Assembly (NCBI GenBank): GCA_913057205.1
Contig: CAJXNO010000002.1
Location: 62,001-126,000 of the forward strand
Direction of reading: 5' to 3'
Origin: an uncultured Flavobacteriales bacterium
Lineage (GTDB): Bacteria; Bacteroidota; Bacteroidia; Flavobacteriales_G; Salibacteraceae
DNA length: 64,000 nucleotides
Positions 17,305-26,402 of the stretch are shown here, piece after piece; the stretch's first letter is position 1; every line of letters begins with the position of its first letter. The position numbers and the translations under genes are program-made. Below the pieces are notes generated by a model. That model made no database searches and was not told the DNA's origin. It worked only from the letters and a program-made list of their open reading frames with translations.

Positions 17305-20040
17305 ATGAATAAGGGAAAAACTTCTATGAGAGTACAGGGGCGTTGGATAGCGATTGTGTTGCTGATGCTGTTCTTTGGAAAGGCTGAGGCACAGGTGATT
17401 TGGGAAGAAGATTTCGCCACCACTACTGTATGTACCACCTTTGATTCAGCCTTTAATTACACCAATGCCAACGGCAACTGGAGCATCACTTACCCATCCG
17501 TAGGTATCAATGACTCCGTTGGCAGCTTTTGGTTTGTTAGCAACAGAGAGAGTTTCACCGGACAAGGAAACTGCGGTGATGGTTGCCAAACCACGGCGGC
17601 ACTGCAAGACAACACCCTTCACGTCTCAACCAACGGCGTTGGAACAGAAGATCAAGGGGCGATTTACAACGACAATATTGAATCAGACATCATAGCATGG
17701 ATCCCAGCCATCAATACGGTTGGCGCCAGTCAAATGCTCCTCGAATTCGACTACATTGAAGGAGGTGATACGGCAGATAACGGTGGTGTCTATATTTCTG
17801 TTGGTTCAACTGCCGCTCCGGTTTTGATTGAAGACCTAGCAAAAACCACAGGAGCCTGTGGTGTGAATGGTGAGTGGACCCATGTTGAGATTTTCCTTGA
17901 TTCTACCTACAACAACCTCTTCAATTTCTTCATCGGTTTCAGGTGGGAGAGCAATGGCGATGGCAACGGCATCAATCCTTCCTTCGCGGTAGACAATATT
18001 GTGATTACAGACACGGTTCCGGTTCCCGCGTTTGCAACCAGCGCTGACACGATCTGCTCTGGAGGTAACATCGATTTCACCAACCAAACCATCGGAAGCA
18101 ACAACACCTACATCTGGAGCTTCGCTGGAGGTGTGCCAGCTACGAGTACGGCGAAGAACCCTCAGAACATCACCTATCCAAATCCAGGAACATACAACGT
18201 AACCCTCACCGTTACGAACGGAACAGGTTTGTTCGAAACCTTCATCGACTCAATTCGCGTTGATAGTTGCGTTCCTCCCGTGCCAAACTACACGGCAAGC
18301 GCTACCAACATTTGTCGAGGACAGTGCATTGACTTCATGGATGCTTCCCTGCCAGGTACGTTTGGAACTGGACAGTGGCAGTGGCTATTCCAGGGCGGAA
18401 CTCCGAATACTTCTACCGCAGAGAATCCGACAGGGATCTGCTATCCAACAGAGGGAACCTATAATATCACACTAACGGTGGTGGATACCGTGACCGGACT
18501 TTCAATGGATAGCGTCTTTGTGGATGCCATTACGGTTGGCGATTGTGAAGTACCGACCATCTCGTTTGAAAGCGATACCACACGCATCTGTAACAACGAC
18601 TTCATCGAGTTCTACGCCCAGCATTCAGGAGAGCCTGATAGCTTAACTTGGATCTTCGAAGGCGGCAACCCAGCGTCTATCACAGCCTCTCTGGATAGCG
18701 TTGATACGATTCAGGTCTTCTACCCTACTCCGGGCGTGTACGACGTGACCATCATCGCGAGCAACCCCGCCGGTACGGCTAGTGATACCGTAAGAAACTT
18801 CGTACGTGTAGATACCTGCCCCATCCCGACAACAGTGATCGATGCCAACCGAACTACGATCTGTCCGAGCACAGAAGTGCAGTTTATTGATAATTCCATC
18901 GCGGCAACAACGTGGTACTGGGAGTTCCCAGGAGGACAACCGAGCAGTTCTACCGATCAGTTCCCTCCACCCGTTACGTATACCACACCTGGCGAGTACA
19001 CGGTTGTGCTGATCGTGACCAATGTGAATGGAGCAGATACGCTCATCTCAGAAGGTTACATCACGGTTGATAGCTGCAACGTTCCTGAACCACGGTTTGA
19101 ATTGGAGCGTGATAGCATCTGTCGCGGTACCTGTGTTCAACTGTTCAACACATCCAAGTATTTAGATATCCGAGATACCACGGATTCCTTTGCATGGGTT
19201 TTTTGGTCCCATCCCTTCCCTGACCGCATTACGGGCACTGCTGCCGATACCATTGATCCAACCACTCCTGGTTATGAATGGATGGCCGAAGACAGTAACT
19301 TGATCGCATTCAACGATACCTTCTTTGTGGTATGGCGCGATTACTTCCCGATCATGGCACCGGTTTGGAACGAGAATGATCCGATATATTGCTTCGATGA
19401 TAGCATGACCATCGGTATTCAAATGTTCGCCTACAACCAGCATGGCGTTGGCGTATTGAATGATCAAGACATTCCTGTGCTCAATATTGGTGGCGAATAC
19501 CCTGAGATCACGGTTGGACCAGACATCACCCTACGTATCGATAATCCAGAAAGCAGGTTCTTCTTGGAGGATACTACCCGCTTCCAGACCAGAGGCACCG
19601 GTCCATATTGGAAATGGTTCCCAGAAGAAGGCTTGTCTTGCTATGACTGCCCTCGTCCGATCATTTATCCTTCAGAAACGAAGAAATACTTCGTAACGAA
19701 CTTCGATGATTATGGCTGTCAAGCCTATGATTCCGTCATCGTCTTCGTGGAGGAGGCATTCTACGCAGGTATTCCGAACATCTTTAGTCCGAATGGCGAT
19801 AACAACAACGACATCCTTTGGGTACGTGGAAATGGTATTTCCAGCGAAGGTTTTGTGTTCCGCATTTGGGACCGCTATGGTGAGATAGTTTTTGAATCCT
19901 TCAGTCAGAATGATGGTTGGGATGGAACAGTAAAAGGTGTGCCTGGACCATCAGGCAGCTACAAGTACTATGTGAAATTGGTATTTGAGGACGGAAATGT
20001 CCAAGAATTGACGGGTAATGTAACGCTAGTCAGGTACTGA
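17305..20040 (+). CDS. PKD-repeat surface protein with T9SS type B (gliding-type) C-terminal domain
   Basis: Encodes 911 residues exported by the type IX system. The signal peptide is best read from the internal Met (17326): MRVQGRWIAIVLLMLFFGKA. Residues about 25-235 form a beta-rich N-terminal domain. At least four PKD repeats follow (about 240-600), each with the pattern ICxG..DFTN, WSFAGG and YPNPGTYNVTLTV. The C-terminus is the type B sorting domain: IPNIFSPNGDNNNDILWVRG, FRIWDRYGEIVF, DGWDGTVKG and YYVKLVFEDG. The stop overlaps the start of the PorP/SprF gene (TGATG), the usual pairing in which SprF-like proteins support export of their neighbour. Confidence 0.93.
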   Translation: MNKGKTSMRVQGRWIAIVLLMLFFGKAEAQVIWEEDFATTTVCTTFDSAFNYTNANGNWSITYPSVGINDSVGSFWFVSNRESFTGQGNCGDGCQTTAALQDNTLHVSTNGVGTEDQGAIYNDNIESDIIAWIPAINTVGASQMLLEFDYIEGGDTADNGGVYISVGSTAAPVLIEDLAKTTGACGVNGEWTHVEIFLDSTYNNLFNFFIGFRWESNGDGNGINPSFAVDNIVITDTVPVPAFATSADTICSGGNIDFTNQTIGSNNTYIWSFAGGVPATSTAKNPQNITYPNPGTYNVTLTVTNGTGLFETFIDSIRVDSCVPPVPNYTASATNICRGQCIDFMDASLPGTFGTGQWQWLFQGGTPNTSTAENPTGICYPTEGTYNITLTVVDTVTGLSMDSVFVDAITVGDCEVPTISFESDTTRICNNDFIEFYAQHSGEPDSLTWIFEGGNPASITASLDSVDTIQVFYPTPGVYDVTIIASNPAGTASDTVRNFVRVDTCPIPTTVIDANRTTICPSTEVQFIDNSIAATTWYWEFPGGQPSSSTDQFPPPVTYTTPGEYTVVLIVTNVNGADTLISEGYITVDSCNVPEPRFELERDSICRGTCVQLFNTSKYLDIRDTTDSFAWVFWSHPFPDRITGTAADTIDPTTPGYEWMAEDSNLIAFNDTFFVVWRDYFPIMAPVWNENDPIYCFDDSMTIGIQMFAYNQHGVGVLNDQDIPVLNIGGEYPEITVGPDITLRIDNPESRFFLEDTTRFQTRGTGPYWKWFPEEGLSCYDCPRPIIYPSETKKYFVTNFDDYGCQAYDSVIVFVEEAFYAGIPNIFSPNGDNNNDILWVRGNGISSEGFVFRIWDRYGEIVFESFSQNDGWDGTVKGVPGPSGSYKYYVKLVFEDGNVQELTGNVTLVRY

Positions 20041-21086
20041 TGAAGAAGATTTTATACATAGTGAGCATTCTGCTGTTTGCGCAGTCCTCTTTCGCGCAAG
20101 GCATCGACCCACAGTTCTCTGGTTACTATGCGCAACCGCTTCAGATGAACCCTGCCCTAACGGGTAACATGGAGTCGAAGTGGCGCGTTACTGCCAGCTT
20201 CCGCGAGCAAGATTATGTCATCTCTCAACCGTACATATCTGGTGCGGGATCATTTGACATCAACCTACCCATCAACGCATGGTCAGGAAATATTTGGGGC
20301 TTAGGCATCAATTATGTGTACGACGACCAAGGTGATGCGCGCATCCGTAATCACCGAATGAACGTAAGTGCATCTGTTGGACAATACCTCGATCCCAGAG
20401 AAGAGCATAGCATCAGTGTCGGTTTCATGGGAGGTATCGGTTCACGTTCGATCAACTATGACAATGTATACTGGGACAGCCAATGGTTCGGAACAGGTTT
20501 TGCGCTGTTCATTGATCCAGGAGAGACGCTGCCTGCTGAAGCTCGGAGCTACATTGATTTGAATACAGGAGTTCAATACAGGTATCAAGGTGAGATCACC
20601 CAAGCCAACGTGGGTTATGCGATGTTCCACGCGAATACACCTGACAATTCACTCTACATCGATACGAATGGATTTCAACTGGAACGGCGCCACACCGTAC
20701 ACGGTATGCTAGAAAGCCGCTTCACAGACAACAACATGTTTGCTCTTCGGCCATCGTTCATGTTCACACGACAAGGAAAGATCAACAACCTGATCTTTGG
20801 TAGTGACTTTGTGTTCTACTTCAATGAGCCTACGCGTACTACAGGTAAGCGCAGCCAGTACAGCATGTCGCTTGGTGTGCATCACCGCCTATTAAAGGAT
20901 GTGGTAGGTAGCATCTCCTTCAACTTAGCAGGTTTCTATTTGGGTACGCTGTATGACATCTCCGTTAGCCCATTGAGCGAACTCAATGGTTATCAAGGTG
21001 CCTATGAAGTGTTCGTCGGATATCGGGCGGGCTTCCGTTCGGGTAGCAACTCACGCTACATGCCCCACAGAAAAGGTAAGCTCTAA
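20040..21086 (+). CDS. PorP/SprF family T9SS outer-membrane protein
   Basis: Encodes 348 residues with a signal peptide (MKKILYIVSILLFAQSSFAQ) and the hallmark start of the mature protein, GIDPQFSGYYAQPLQMNPAL. These are typical of PorP/SprF 14-stranded barrels. Alternating hydrophobic strands and the late segment FRSGSNSRYMPH fit an outer-membrane location. In F. johnsoniae, SprF is required for delivery of the adhesin SprB. Here the gene directly overlaps the stop of a type B substrate, so this copy probably handles that protein. Translation is likely coupled through the TGATG overlap. Confidence 0.93.
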   Translation: MKKILYIVSILLFAQSSFAQGIDPQFSGYYAQPLQMNPALTGNMESKWRVTASFREQDYVISQPYISGAGSFDINLPINAWSGNIWGLGINYVYDDQGDARIRNHRMNVSASVGQYLDPREEHSISVGFMGGIGSRSINYDNVYWDSQWFGTGFALFIDPGETLPAEARSYIDLNTGVQYRYQGEITQANVGYAMFHANTPDNSLYIDTNGFQLERRHTVHGMLESRFTDNNMFALRPSFMFTRQGKINNLIFGSDFVFYFNEPTRTTGKRSQYSMSLGVHHRLLKDVVGSISFNLAGFYLGTLYDISVSPLSELNGYQGAYEVFVGYRAGFRSGSNSRYMPHRKGKL

Positions 21087-21092
21087 GCTTCC

Positions 21093-21836
21093 ATGCCGAA
21101 CAAACTTTCCCTTCTCCTCCCCTTCTTGCTGATCAGCTTTTGCCTGATGAACACTGGTATTCATGCACAAAAGGTTAAGATCCAAGGACAAGTAGTGCAT
21201 GCTGAAGACCCTACATTCAATCTCCTGATCGTAAACAAGAATACCGCGAAAGGCAGTTTTGGAAACAAGGATGGATCCTTTGAGGTGACAGCAGACAAGA
21301 ACGATACCATCTTGGTGGGTGCCTTGGGTTACAAAACTTACAAGCTCACCTTGGCAGACAGTGCACTCAAAGATTCCTATAAGGTGCGCATTTACCTCGA
21401 ACGTATCCAAGTAGAGCTCCAGACCGTCCGCGTGTTTCCAAAACGAGAATTGGATTCCATCCAGCGTGATATCCGAAGCCTCGGATACGATGAACGCGAC
21501 TACATGCTCTCAGGTATCGATGCGATGCAGAGTCCGCTAACCTTCCTCTATCAGCAGATCAGCAGACATGAGCGGATGAAACGCCGCGCTTATGAGATCA
21601 TCAATGAAGATCGAAAGCGTGCACTCTTGAAAGAACTCTTCACCCAATATGTGGATCACGATATCATCGATCTGGATGAGTCAGAGTTTGAGGACTTCAT
21701 CAGCTTCATGAACGTATCAGACGTACTCTTGCGCAGTATGACGCAATATGAGTTCGTGATCTACACCAAACGCAGGTTTCAAGACTTCCGCAGCATTCCT
21801 CAGCGGCCACTGCAAGACATCAATACCCACGACTAG
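21093..21836 (+). CDS. Carboxypeptidase-regulatory-like (CarboxypepD_reg) secreted protein
   Basis: Encodes 247 residues with a signal peptide (MPNKLSLLLPFLLISFCLMN, cleavage near IHAQ). The N-terminal domain (about 25-110) is a carboxypeptidase-regulatory beta sandwich: VKIQGQVVHAEDPTFNLLIV, GSFGNKDGSFEVTADKNDTI and GALGYKTYKLTL. The C-terminal half is helical and charged (YQQISRHERMKRRAYEIINE). Proteins of this layout recur near T9SS genes in Bacteroidota and probably act in the envelope, but no activity is known. It lies 6 bases after the PorP/SprF gene, in the same operon. Confidence 0.8.
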   Translation: MPNKLSLLLPFLLISFCLMNTGIHAQKVKIQGQVVHAEDPTFNLLIVNKNTAKGSFGNKDGSFEVTADKNDTILVGALGYKTYKLTLADSALKDSYKVRIYLERIQVELQTVRVFPKRELDSIQRDIRSLGYDERDYMLSGIDAMQSPLTFLYQQISRHERMKRRAYEIINEDRKRALLKELFTQYVDHDIIDLDESEFEDFISFMNVSDVLLRSMTQYEFVIYTKRRFQDFRSIPQRPLQDINTHD

Positions 21837-21930
21837 GACAGTTTTCCACACTGCTTCGTTTCTAGATTCTGTTGGAGGCTACAGATTTACATTTTCGAAT
21901 GGCAGAAATTCGCAGGAAACAGTAGCATCC

Positions 21931-22467
21931 ATGAGTCGATTTGTATTCCTGACCCTAGCTTTTTTTGGTTTCACGGGGCTATCCCAAGCACAACACAGCG
22001 TGGTGCTGAAAACAGGTGAAAAAATCCAAGGCGTTGTCATGGCCTTGAACGATGACGTACTTACGATGTATGTGAATCGACAACCTAAGGAGATCATGCT
22101 CCGCGACGTGAGTTCGATCTTTTTTGATGAGTACGTGCCCTATGATGGAAAGCTCTTGGATGAAACGCCGACGCAAAAGATGAAGAGCGCAGATGGCAAC
22201 TACATCGTAGAATATAAGATCAAGGACCGTGAAATGATCCAAGCTCCTCGCCTATCCAATGCGACTCAAAAACAAGGTACCGTAGTGGTGGAGATCGTGG
22301 TGAACCGCGCTGGAACGGTAATGAAAGCGAATGCTGGAGTTACAGGTAGTACTACGAGCGATGAATACTTGCTCACCAAGGCTCAATTTGCTTGTCAAGG
22401 TGCCAAGTTCAATGAACATCCCACAGGTCCACTAGAAACCACAGGAACCATCACCATTCACTATTGA
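21931..22467 (+). CDS. Secreted protein with TonB-C-like domain
   Basis: Encodes 178 residues with a signal peptide (MSRFVFLTLAFFGFTGLSQA). The first mature part is a short beta domain (VVLKTGEKIQGVVMALNDDV). The C-terminal 80 residues resemble the TonB C-terminal fold as used in periplasmic scaffolds (GTVVVEIVVNRAGTVMKANA, then AQFACQGAKFNEHPTGP). No transmembrane anchor or Pro-rich spacer is present, so it is not a classical TonB. It is last before a strong terminator at 22493. Function unknown. Confidence 0.7.
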   Translation: MSRFVFLTLAFFGFTGLSQAQHSVVLKTGEKIQGVVMALNDDVLTMYVNRQPKEIMLRDVSSIFFDEYVPYDGKLLDETPTQKMKSADGNYIVEYKIKDREMIQAPRLSNATQKQGTVVVEIVVNRAGTVMKANAGVTGSTTSDEYLLTKAQFACQGAKFNEHPTGPLETTGTITIHY

Positions 22468-22492
22468 TCTTCGTTCAGAACCCCTAACAACA

Positions 22493-22519
22493 AAAAGAGC
22501 GGCCTTGAGCCGCTCTTTT
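22493..22519. terminator. Bidirectional intrinsic terminator
   Basis: An 11-base perfect stem AAAAGAGCGGC / GCCGCTCTTTT with a 5-base loop lies between the convergent ends of the TonB-C-like gene and the M49 peptidase gene. The A and T tracts at both ends let it work in either direction. Confidence 0.85.
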
Positions 22520-22542
22520 CATTTCATTTATGGTATTCGTAA

Positions 22543-24591
22543 CTAAAGGAAGGAATACTTCTCTCCGTACTCCATCATCTGCTCCAAGAAATCGTCTGGA
22601 TACTCCACCTTCACATCGGTGATCTTCGTGCCTTCCATCACAGGGACCAAACGTGGATTGATGAATCCGCCGTAAGGAGCACTGTTCAGTTTTTCAGCAC
22701 GCTCCAACACCTCTGCATGGAGTTCCTGATCTACTTTCACACCATAGTTCTCTACCAAGGCGCGTCCAGCTTCATAATCACCTTCGCTCTTGATGCGTTG
22801 GATCTCACGCAGCAGCTCTCCGAAGATTGTGCGGAGCTTCTCGTAATCGTTCACTTCAAAGTAGGTCTTTCCATCCACCACCTTCTTCTCGATCACGTTG
22901 TCTGCAATGCCTTTTTCATAGGCCCAAGAAGCTACAAGTTGGCGGTTGCGCATGTGCGCCTCCTCGATGTTCTCTCCCGGCTCGATGCGACGTAACTGAA
23001 GCATCATGCCATTACGGATGTAAGAATCGTACTCAGACTTGCCCACCTCCAGAGATGGCATCAAGCCCAACTCAACGAGCTTCGGGTCTAAAAGGAAATA
23101 CAGCGCCACCAAATCAGCGCGACCTTCTTCCAAGGTTGAAGCATAGCTCTTAAGCGTTTCCTTCGGTGTTCCTACACCCGGATTCAACTTACCGGATGCG
23201 TGTCCAACCACCTCGTGGAGCGCCGTGTGCAACTTGCTGGCCAATGTGCCATGTTCCTTGCTGCGGTTGCGCAGTTCTTCGGTGCGGATGAACTCCTCTG
23301 AAAAGCCTTCCCCTGAAGCATTCTCGTATGCATTCACGATGTTGCCTAGGCTGACAGACTTAGAACCGTGATTGGCACGGATCCAGTTCGCATTCGGAAG
23401 GTTAACCCCGATCGGTGTGGACGGGGATGCATCGCCTGCTTCGCCGGCCACGTTTACCACCTTATAAGTTACCCCTACTACATTCTCTTTCTTATGCTCA
23501 TCCATGATGGACGAGTTGTCTTCAAACCATTGCACGTTATCCATCAAGACCTTCATGCGCTCAGATGCATCAAAATCCTTGATTTCAACGATGCTCTCAT
23601 AGGAGCCAGTATAACCCTTTGGATCGTTGTAAACCTCCACAAAACCTTGGATGTAGTCGATATCGCCCTCGGTAGCCTCTACCCAAGCGATGTTGTAATC
23701 ATCCCAGATCTTCAGGTCTCCCGTTTTGAAGTATTCGACCAAGAGTCCAAGCGCATCTGCCTGCTTTTGGTTCTCAGCAACGCCTTGCGCTTTTTCGAGC
23801 CAGTAGACCACCTTCTCAATCGCAGGACCGTAGAGTCCACCCACCTTGTAGACCTCCTCAACGATGGTACCATCCTCTTTCTTTACCAGTTTGCTGTTCA
23901 AACCGTAAGAAATAGGTGTTTCATCGCTCTTATCGATCTTTTTTGCGTAGTAGGCGTCCACGTCTGCTTCTGTCATGTTCGGACTGTAGAAATTGACGGC
24001 AGATCCCTTCACCAATCCTTTGTCTGGATCGAGGTTTACTTTTTTCGCATCGAACTCAGGATCGAAGATGGCTTCTTGTGCTGCTCCATTCAAAACAGCG
24101 CCGCTTTCCGCGAGCAAGCTCGCGAAGTAGTCTTGTGAGAAACCTGGCTTGAGTTTGCTCATGCTGTAGTGGTGGTGGATTCCATTGGAAAAGAACACCC
24201 GCTTCGCGTAGGTCATGAAGGCTTCCCAATCAGATCCACTGCGCTCTCCTTGATAATCGCTGATGATCGCTTCCAGTGCTTTTCTGATCTCGAGGTTATG
24301 ACGATAGTTTTGATACCAGATGATATCGCGTCCGCTCAATCCTGCTTCATAGAGGTAATAGACGTACTCTTTCTGCTGTGGAGTGAGTTTATCCCATCCA
24401 GGAATGCGGTAACGAATGATTTTGAGGTCAGCAAATTGCTCCGCCATGTATTCAAAATTCTCTTCGCTTTCTACTTCCGTTGCCTCTTCCGTTGTTGCTT
24501 GCTCTGCCGGTTTTTCACCGCCGCCGCCACAAGACTGCATCAGCATTGCGGAAACGACCATCGGATAAAACAGTAGGTTGATCTTCTTCAT
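22543..24591 (-). CDS. M49-family metallopeptidase (dipeptidyl-peptidase III type), lipoprotein
   Basis: Encodes 682 residues. The N-terminus MKKINLLFYPMVVSAMLMQSC has a lipobox-like MQSC before a Gly/Glu-rich linker, so it is likely anchored in the envelope. The M49 zinc site is visible as HEVVGH (about residue 459, equivalent to the HELLGH of DPP III). The third ligand and helper motif is EEGRAD (about 488, equivalent to EECRAE). The total length is normal for bacterial members, which release dipeptides. It is transcribed toward the terminator at 22493. Automatic annotations sometimes miscall this family as dihydrofolate reductase; nothing here supports that. Confidence 0.88.
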   Translation of the reverse strand: MKKINLLFYPMVVSAMLMQSCGGGGEKPAEQATTEEATEVESEENFEYMAEQFADLKIIRYRIPGWDKLTPQQKEYVYYLYEAGLSGRDIIWYQNYRHNLEIRKALEAIISDYQGERSGSDWEAFMTYAKRVFFSNGIHHHYSMSKLKPGFSQDYFASLLAESGAVLNGAAQEAIFDPEFDAKKVNLDPDKGLVKGSAVNFYSPNMTEADVDAYYAKKIDKSDETPISYGLNSKLVKKEDGTIVEEVYKVGGLYGPAIEKVVYWLEKAQGVAENQKQADALGLLVEYFKTGDLKIWDDYNIAWVEATEGDIDYIQGFVEVYNDPKGYTGSYESIVEIKDFDASERMKVLMDNVQWFEDNSSIMDEHKKENVVGVTYKVVNVAGEAGDASPSTPIGVNLPNANWIRANHGSKSVSLGNIVNAYENASGEGFSEEFIRTEELRNRSKEHGTLASKLHTALHEVVGHASGKLNPGVGTPKETLKSYASTLEEGRADLVALYFLLDPKLVELGLMPSLEVGKSEYDSYIRNGMMLQLRRIEPGENIEEAHMRNRQLVASWAYEKGIADNVIEKKVVDGKTYFEVNDYEKLRTIFGELLREIQRIKSEGDYEAGRALVENYGVKVDQELHAEVLERAEKLNSAPYGGFINPRLVPVMEGTKITDVKVEYPDDFLEQMMEYGEKYSFL

Positions 24592-24633
24592 CTGTTATTT
24601 CTTTCGTTATCGGGTTTATGAACCGGCTAAAAT

Positions 24634-24663
24634 AAAAAGAAGCGCCGAAGAGCGCTCCTTTTC
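24634..24663. terminator. Putative intrinsic terminator downstream of trxB
   Basis: AAAAAGAAGCGC pairs with GCGCTCCTTTTC with one mismatch around a short loop. It sits between trxB and the M49 gene on the same strand, followed by a T-rich run on the minus strand. Confidence 0.55.
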
Positions 24664-24690
24664 TTGTGATATATCCTATGTAGGTCCTGC

Positions 24691-25641
24691 TTAGTGCAAG
24701 CCCTTCTCTCCGAGGTAGCGTTCTGCATCCAAAGCAGCCATACACCCCGTTCCTGCCGCAGTAACGGCTTGACGGTAAACTTTATCGCCTGCATCCCCTG
24801 AAATGAAGACGCCTTCAATATTCGAATGCGTTGTATCAGGTTTGTGCTTCAAATAGCCGGTATCATCCATATCCAACCACCCCTTGAAGATGTCTGTATT
24901 TGGTTTGTGACCAATGGCCACGAAGAAACCAGTAACCTTCAGCACCGATTCTTCATTGGTTTCGTTATTGATGACTTTAACCCCCTCAACGGTTTGATCG
25001 CCAAGCACTTCAACAGTCTCGGTATTCCAAAGCACCTCGATGTTTGGCGTATCGAATACCCGTTGCTGCATGATCTTAGAAGCACGCATCTCATCGCGAC
25101 GCACAAGCATTTTTACGTTCTTACAAACCTTAGATAGGTAAAGTGCTTCTTCACAAGCCGTATCTCCAGCCCCTACGATCGCAACGTCTTGTCCGCGGTA
25201 GAAGAAACCATCACAAACGGCGCATGCCGAAACCCCACCGCCTAGGTCGCGCAAGCGAAGCTCGCTCTCCAACCCTAACCACTTGGCCGAAGCTCCGGTG
25301 GAAATGATGATCGAGTGTGCATGGATTTCTTCTTTATCATCCACCCACACCTTATGTACAGGTCCGCTGAAATCCACTTTCGTTACGAATCCTGAGCGGA
25401 TATCCGTTTCAAAGCGCTCGGCTTGTGCTCGGAATTCCATCATCATTTGCGGACCATTCACCCCATCAGGGTAACCTGGATAGTTTTCTACGTCTGTGGT
25501 GTCCATCAACTGTCCACCGGGCTGCATACCTTCGATCATCACCGGCTTCAGCTCTGCACGTGCTGCGTAGATCGCTGCGGTATAACCTGCAGGTCCTGAC
25601 CCGATGATCAGGCATTTTTTGATATCTGATTGCTCACTCAT
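24691..25641 (-). CDS. trxB: Thioredoxin-disulfide reductase
   Basis: NADPH-dependent flavoenzyme that reduces thioredoxin. The FAD site is IIGSGPAGYTAAIYAARAEL (about residues 12-30). The redox pair is the CxxC in SACAVCDGFF (about 140-143). The NADPH motif is GAGDTACEEALYL (about 165), and the C-terminal FAD contact is GVFISGDAGDKVYRQAVTA (about 280). Length (316) is standard and the protein is cytoplasmic. An exact TAnnTTTG box (TACTTTTG, 25662-25669) lies 20 bases upstream of the start. A 16-base palindrome at 25681-25696 overlaps where the -33 element would fall. Confidence 0.95.
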   Translation of the reverse strand: MSEQSDIKKCLIIGSGPAGYTAAIYAARAELKPVMIEGMQPGGQLMDTTDVENYPGYPDGVNGPQMMMEFRAQAERFETDIRSGFVTKVDFSGPVHKVWVDDKEEIHAHSIIISTGASAKWLGLESELRLRDLGGGVSACAVCDGFFYRGQDVAIVGAGDTACEEALYLSKVCKNVKMLVRRDEMRASKIMQQRVFDTPNIEVLWNTETVEVLGDQTVEGVKVINNETNEESVLKVTGFFVAIGHKPNTDIFKGWLDMDDTGYLKHKPDTTHSNIEGVFISGDAGDKVYRQAVTAAGTGCMAALDAERYLGEKGLH

Positions 25642-25661
25642 TTCTTGCTCATTTTGCGCGC

Positions 25662-25696
25662 CAAAAGTAGAACTTCTAGCCTAGGATTTCTCCTAG
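25662..25696 (-). promoter_or_regulatory. trxB promoter region with palindrome
   Basis: The -7 box TACTTTTG occupies 25662-25669 on the minus strand. The inverted repeat CTAGGA-TTTC-TCCTAG at 25681-25696 lies 12 to 27 bases further upstream, over the -33 region, where no TTG is found. It is placed like an operator, but that is inference. Confidence 0.4.
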
Positions 25697-25823
25697 ATTT
25701 CATTGATAGGACGATAGAGCTACTCAATCCTTACGATTTGTTTTCTCATGCAGGTTGTGCGCATAAACGAATCATCATATCATCGAAGCCTTTATGTTTG
25801 CCTACAACATCTTGATCAAAACC

Positions 25824-26387
25824 ATGCCACGAATCCTCACCCTTTCACTCGTGCTCGCGAGTCTTATGCTTAGCAGCTGTGCAACTTTATTTACCGGTGT
25901 TCGACAGAAAGTTACGATCGAATCGAATCCTCCTGGGGCACAGATCTTTATCGATGGTAGAAATGAGGGTGTGACGCCCAACACCATACGTATGCACCGT
26001 GATTTTGATCTTGTGACAGACAATGGGAAGGACATTCGTTTGGTGATGGAAGGCTATCATGATCAGTACTTTATGGATACCAAGTTCAATCCGATCGCTA
26101 TCCTGAATATCACGAACATTCTCTTTTGGGGCATTGACATCATGACCGGAGCAGTGATGCGCTATGAAAACCACTACTTGTTTGAGATGCGCTTAGCGGA
26201 ACCCGCACCTTCTCCTCCCGCAACCGTTCCGAGCACCACAACCAACGCCACAGCACCGAGCACCACCAGCAGAAGTGGCGGATCCGACAAATACGACAAG
26301 CTGAGAAAGCTCAAAGAACTTCTGGATGAAGGCATCATCAATGAAGATGAATACGAGTCTGAAAAGGCCAAGATTCTAGCAGAATAG
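25824..26387 (+). CDS. PEGA-domain lipoprotein with C-terminal SHOCT motif
   Basis: Encodes 187 residues from the ATG at 25824, chosen over 25794 because it directly precedes a lipoprotein signal (MPRILTLSLVLASLMLSSC). A PEGA domain follows (VTIESNPPGAQIFIDGRNEG, about 28-55). A hydrophobic stretch (AILNITNILFWGIDIMTGAV) is in mid-protein. A Ser/Thr/Pro/Ala-rich linker comes next, and the last 30 residues are a SHOCT motif (KLRKLKELLDEGIINEDEYE). It is likely an envelope lipoprotein that binds the cell surface or wall; the specific role is unknown. Confidence 0.8.
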   Translation: MPRILTLSLVLASLMLSSCATLFTGVRQKVTIESNPPGAQIFIDGRNEGVTPNTIRMHRDFDLVTDNGKDIRLVMEGYHDQYFMDTKFNPIAILNITNILFWGIDIMTGAVMRYENHYLFEMRLAEPAPSPPATVPSTTTNATAPSTTSRSGGSDKYDKLRKLKELLDEGIINEDEYESEKAKILAE

Positions 26388-26402
26388 ATGGCACCGAAGG
26401 TT

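Noticed and set aside
23368-24138. 256-codon open frame antisense to the M49 peptidase gene
   Set aside because: It lies wholly within the intact M49 gene, whose zinc motifs are clear. Its composition (many Leu, Ile, His) is what the opposite strand of this codon usage gives. No promoter or conserved motif was seen.
22543-24591. Dihydrofolate reductase identity
   Set aside because: Automatic labels sometimes carry this name for M49 proteins. HEVVGH and EEGRAD motifs support the peptidase, and no DHFR motif is present.
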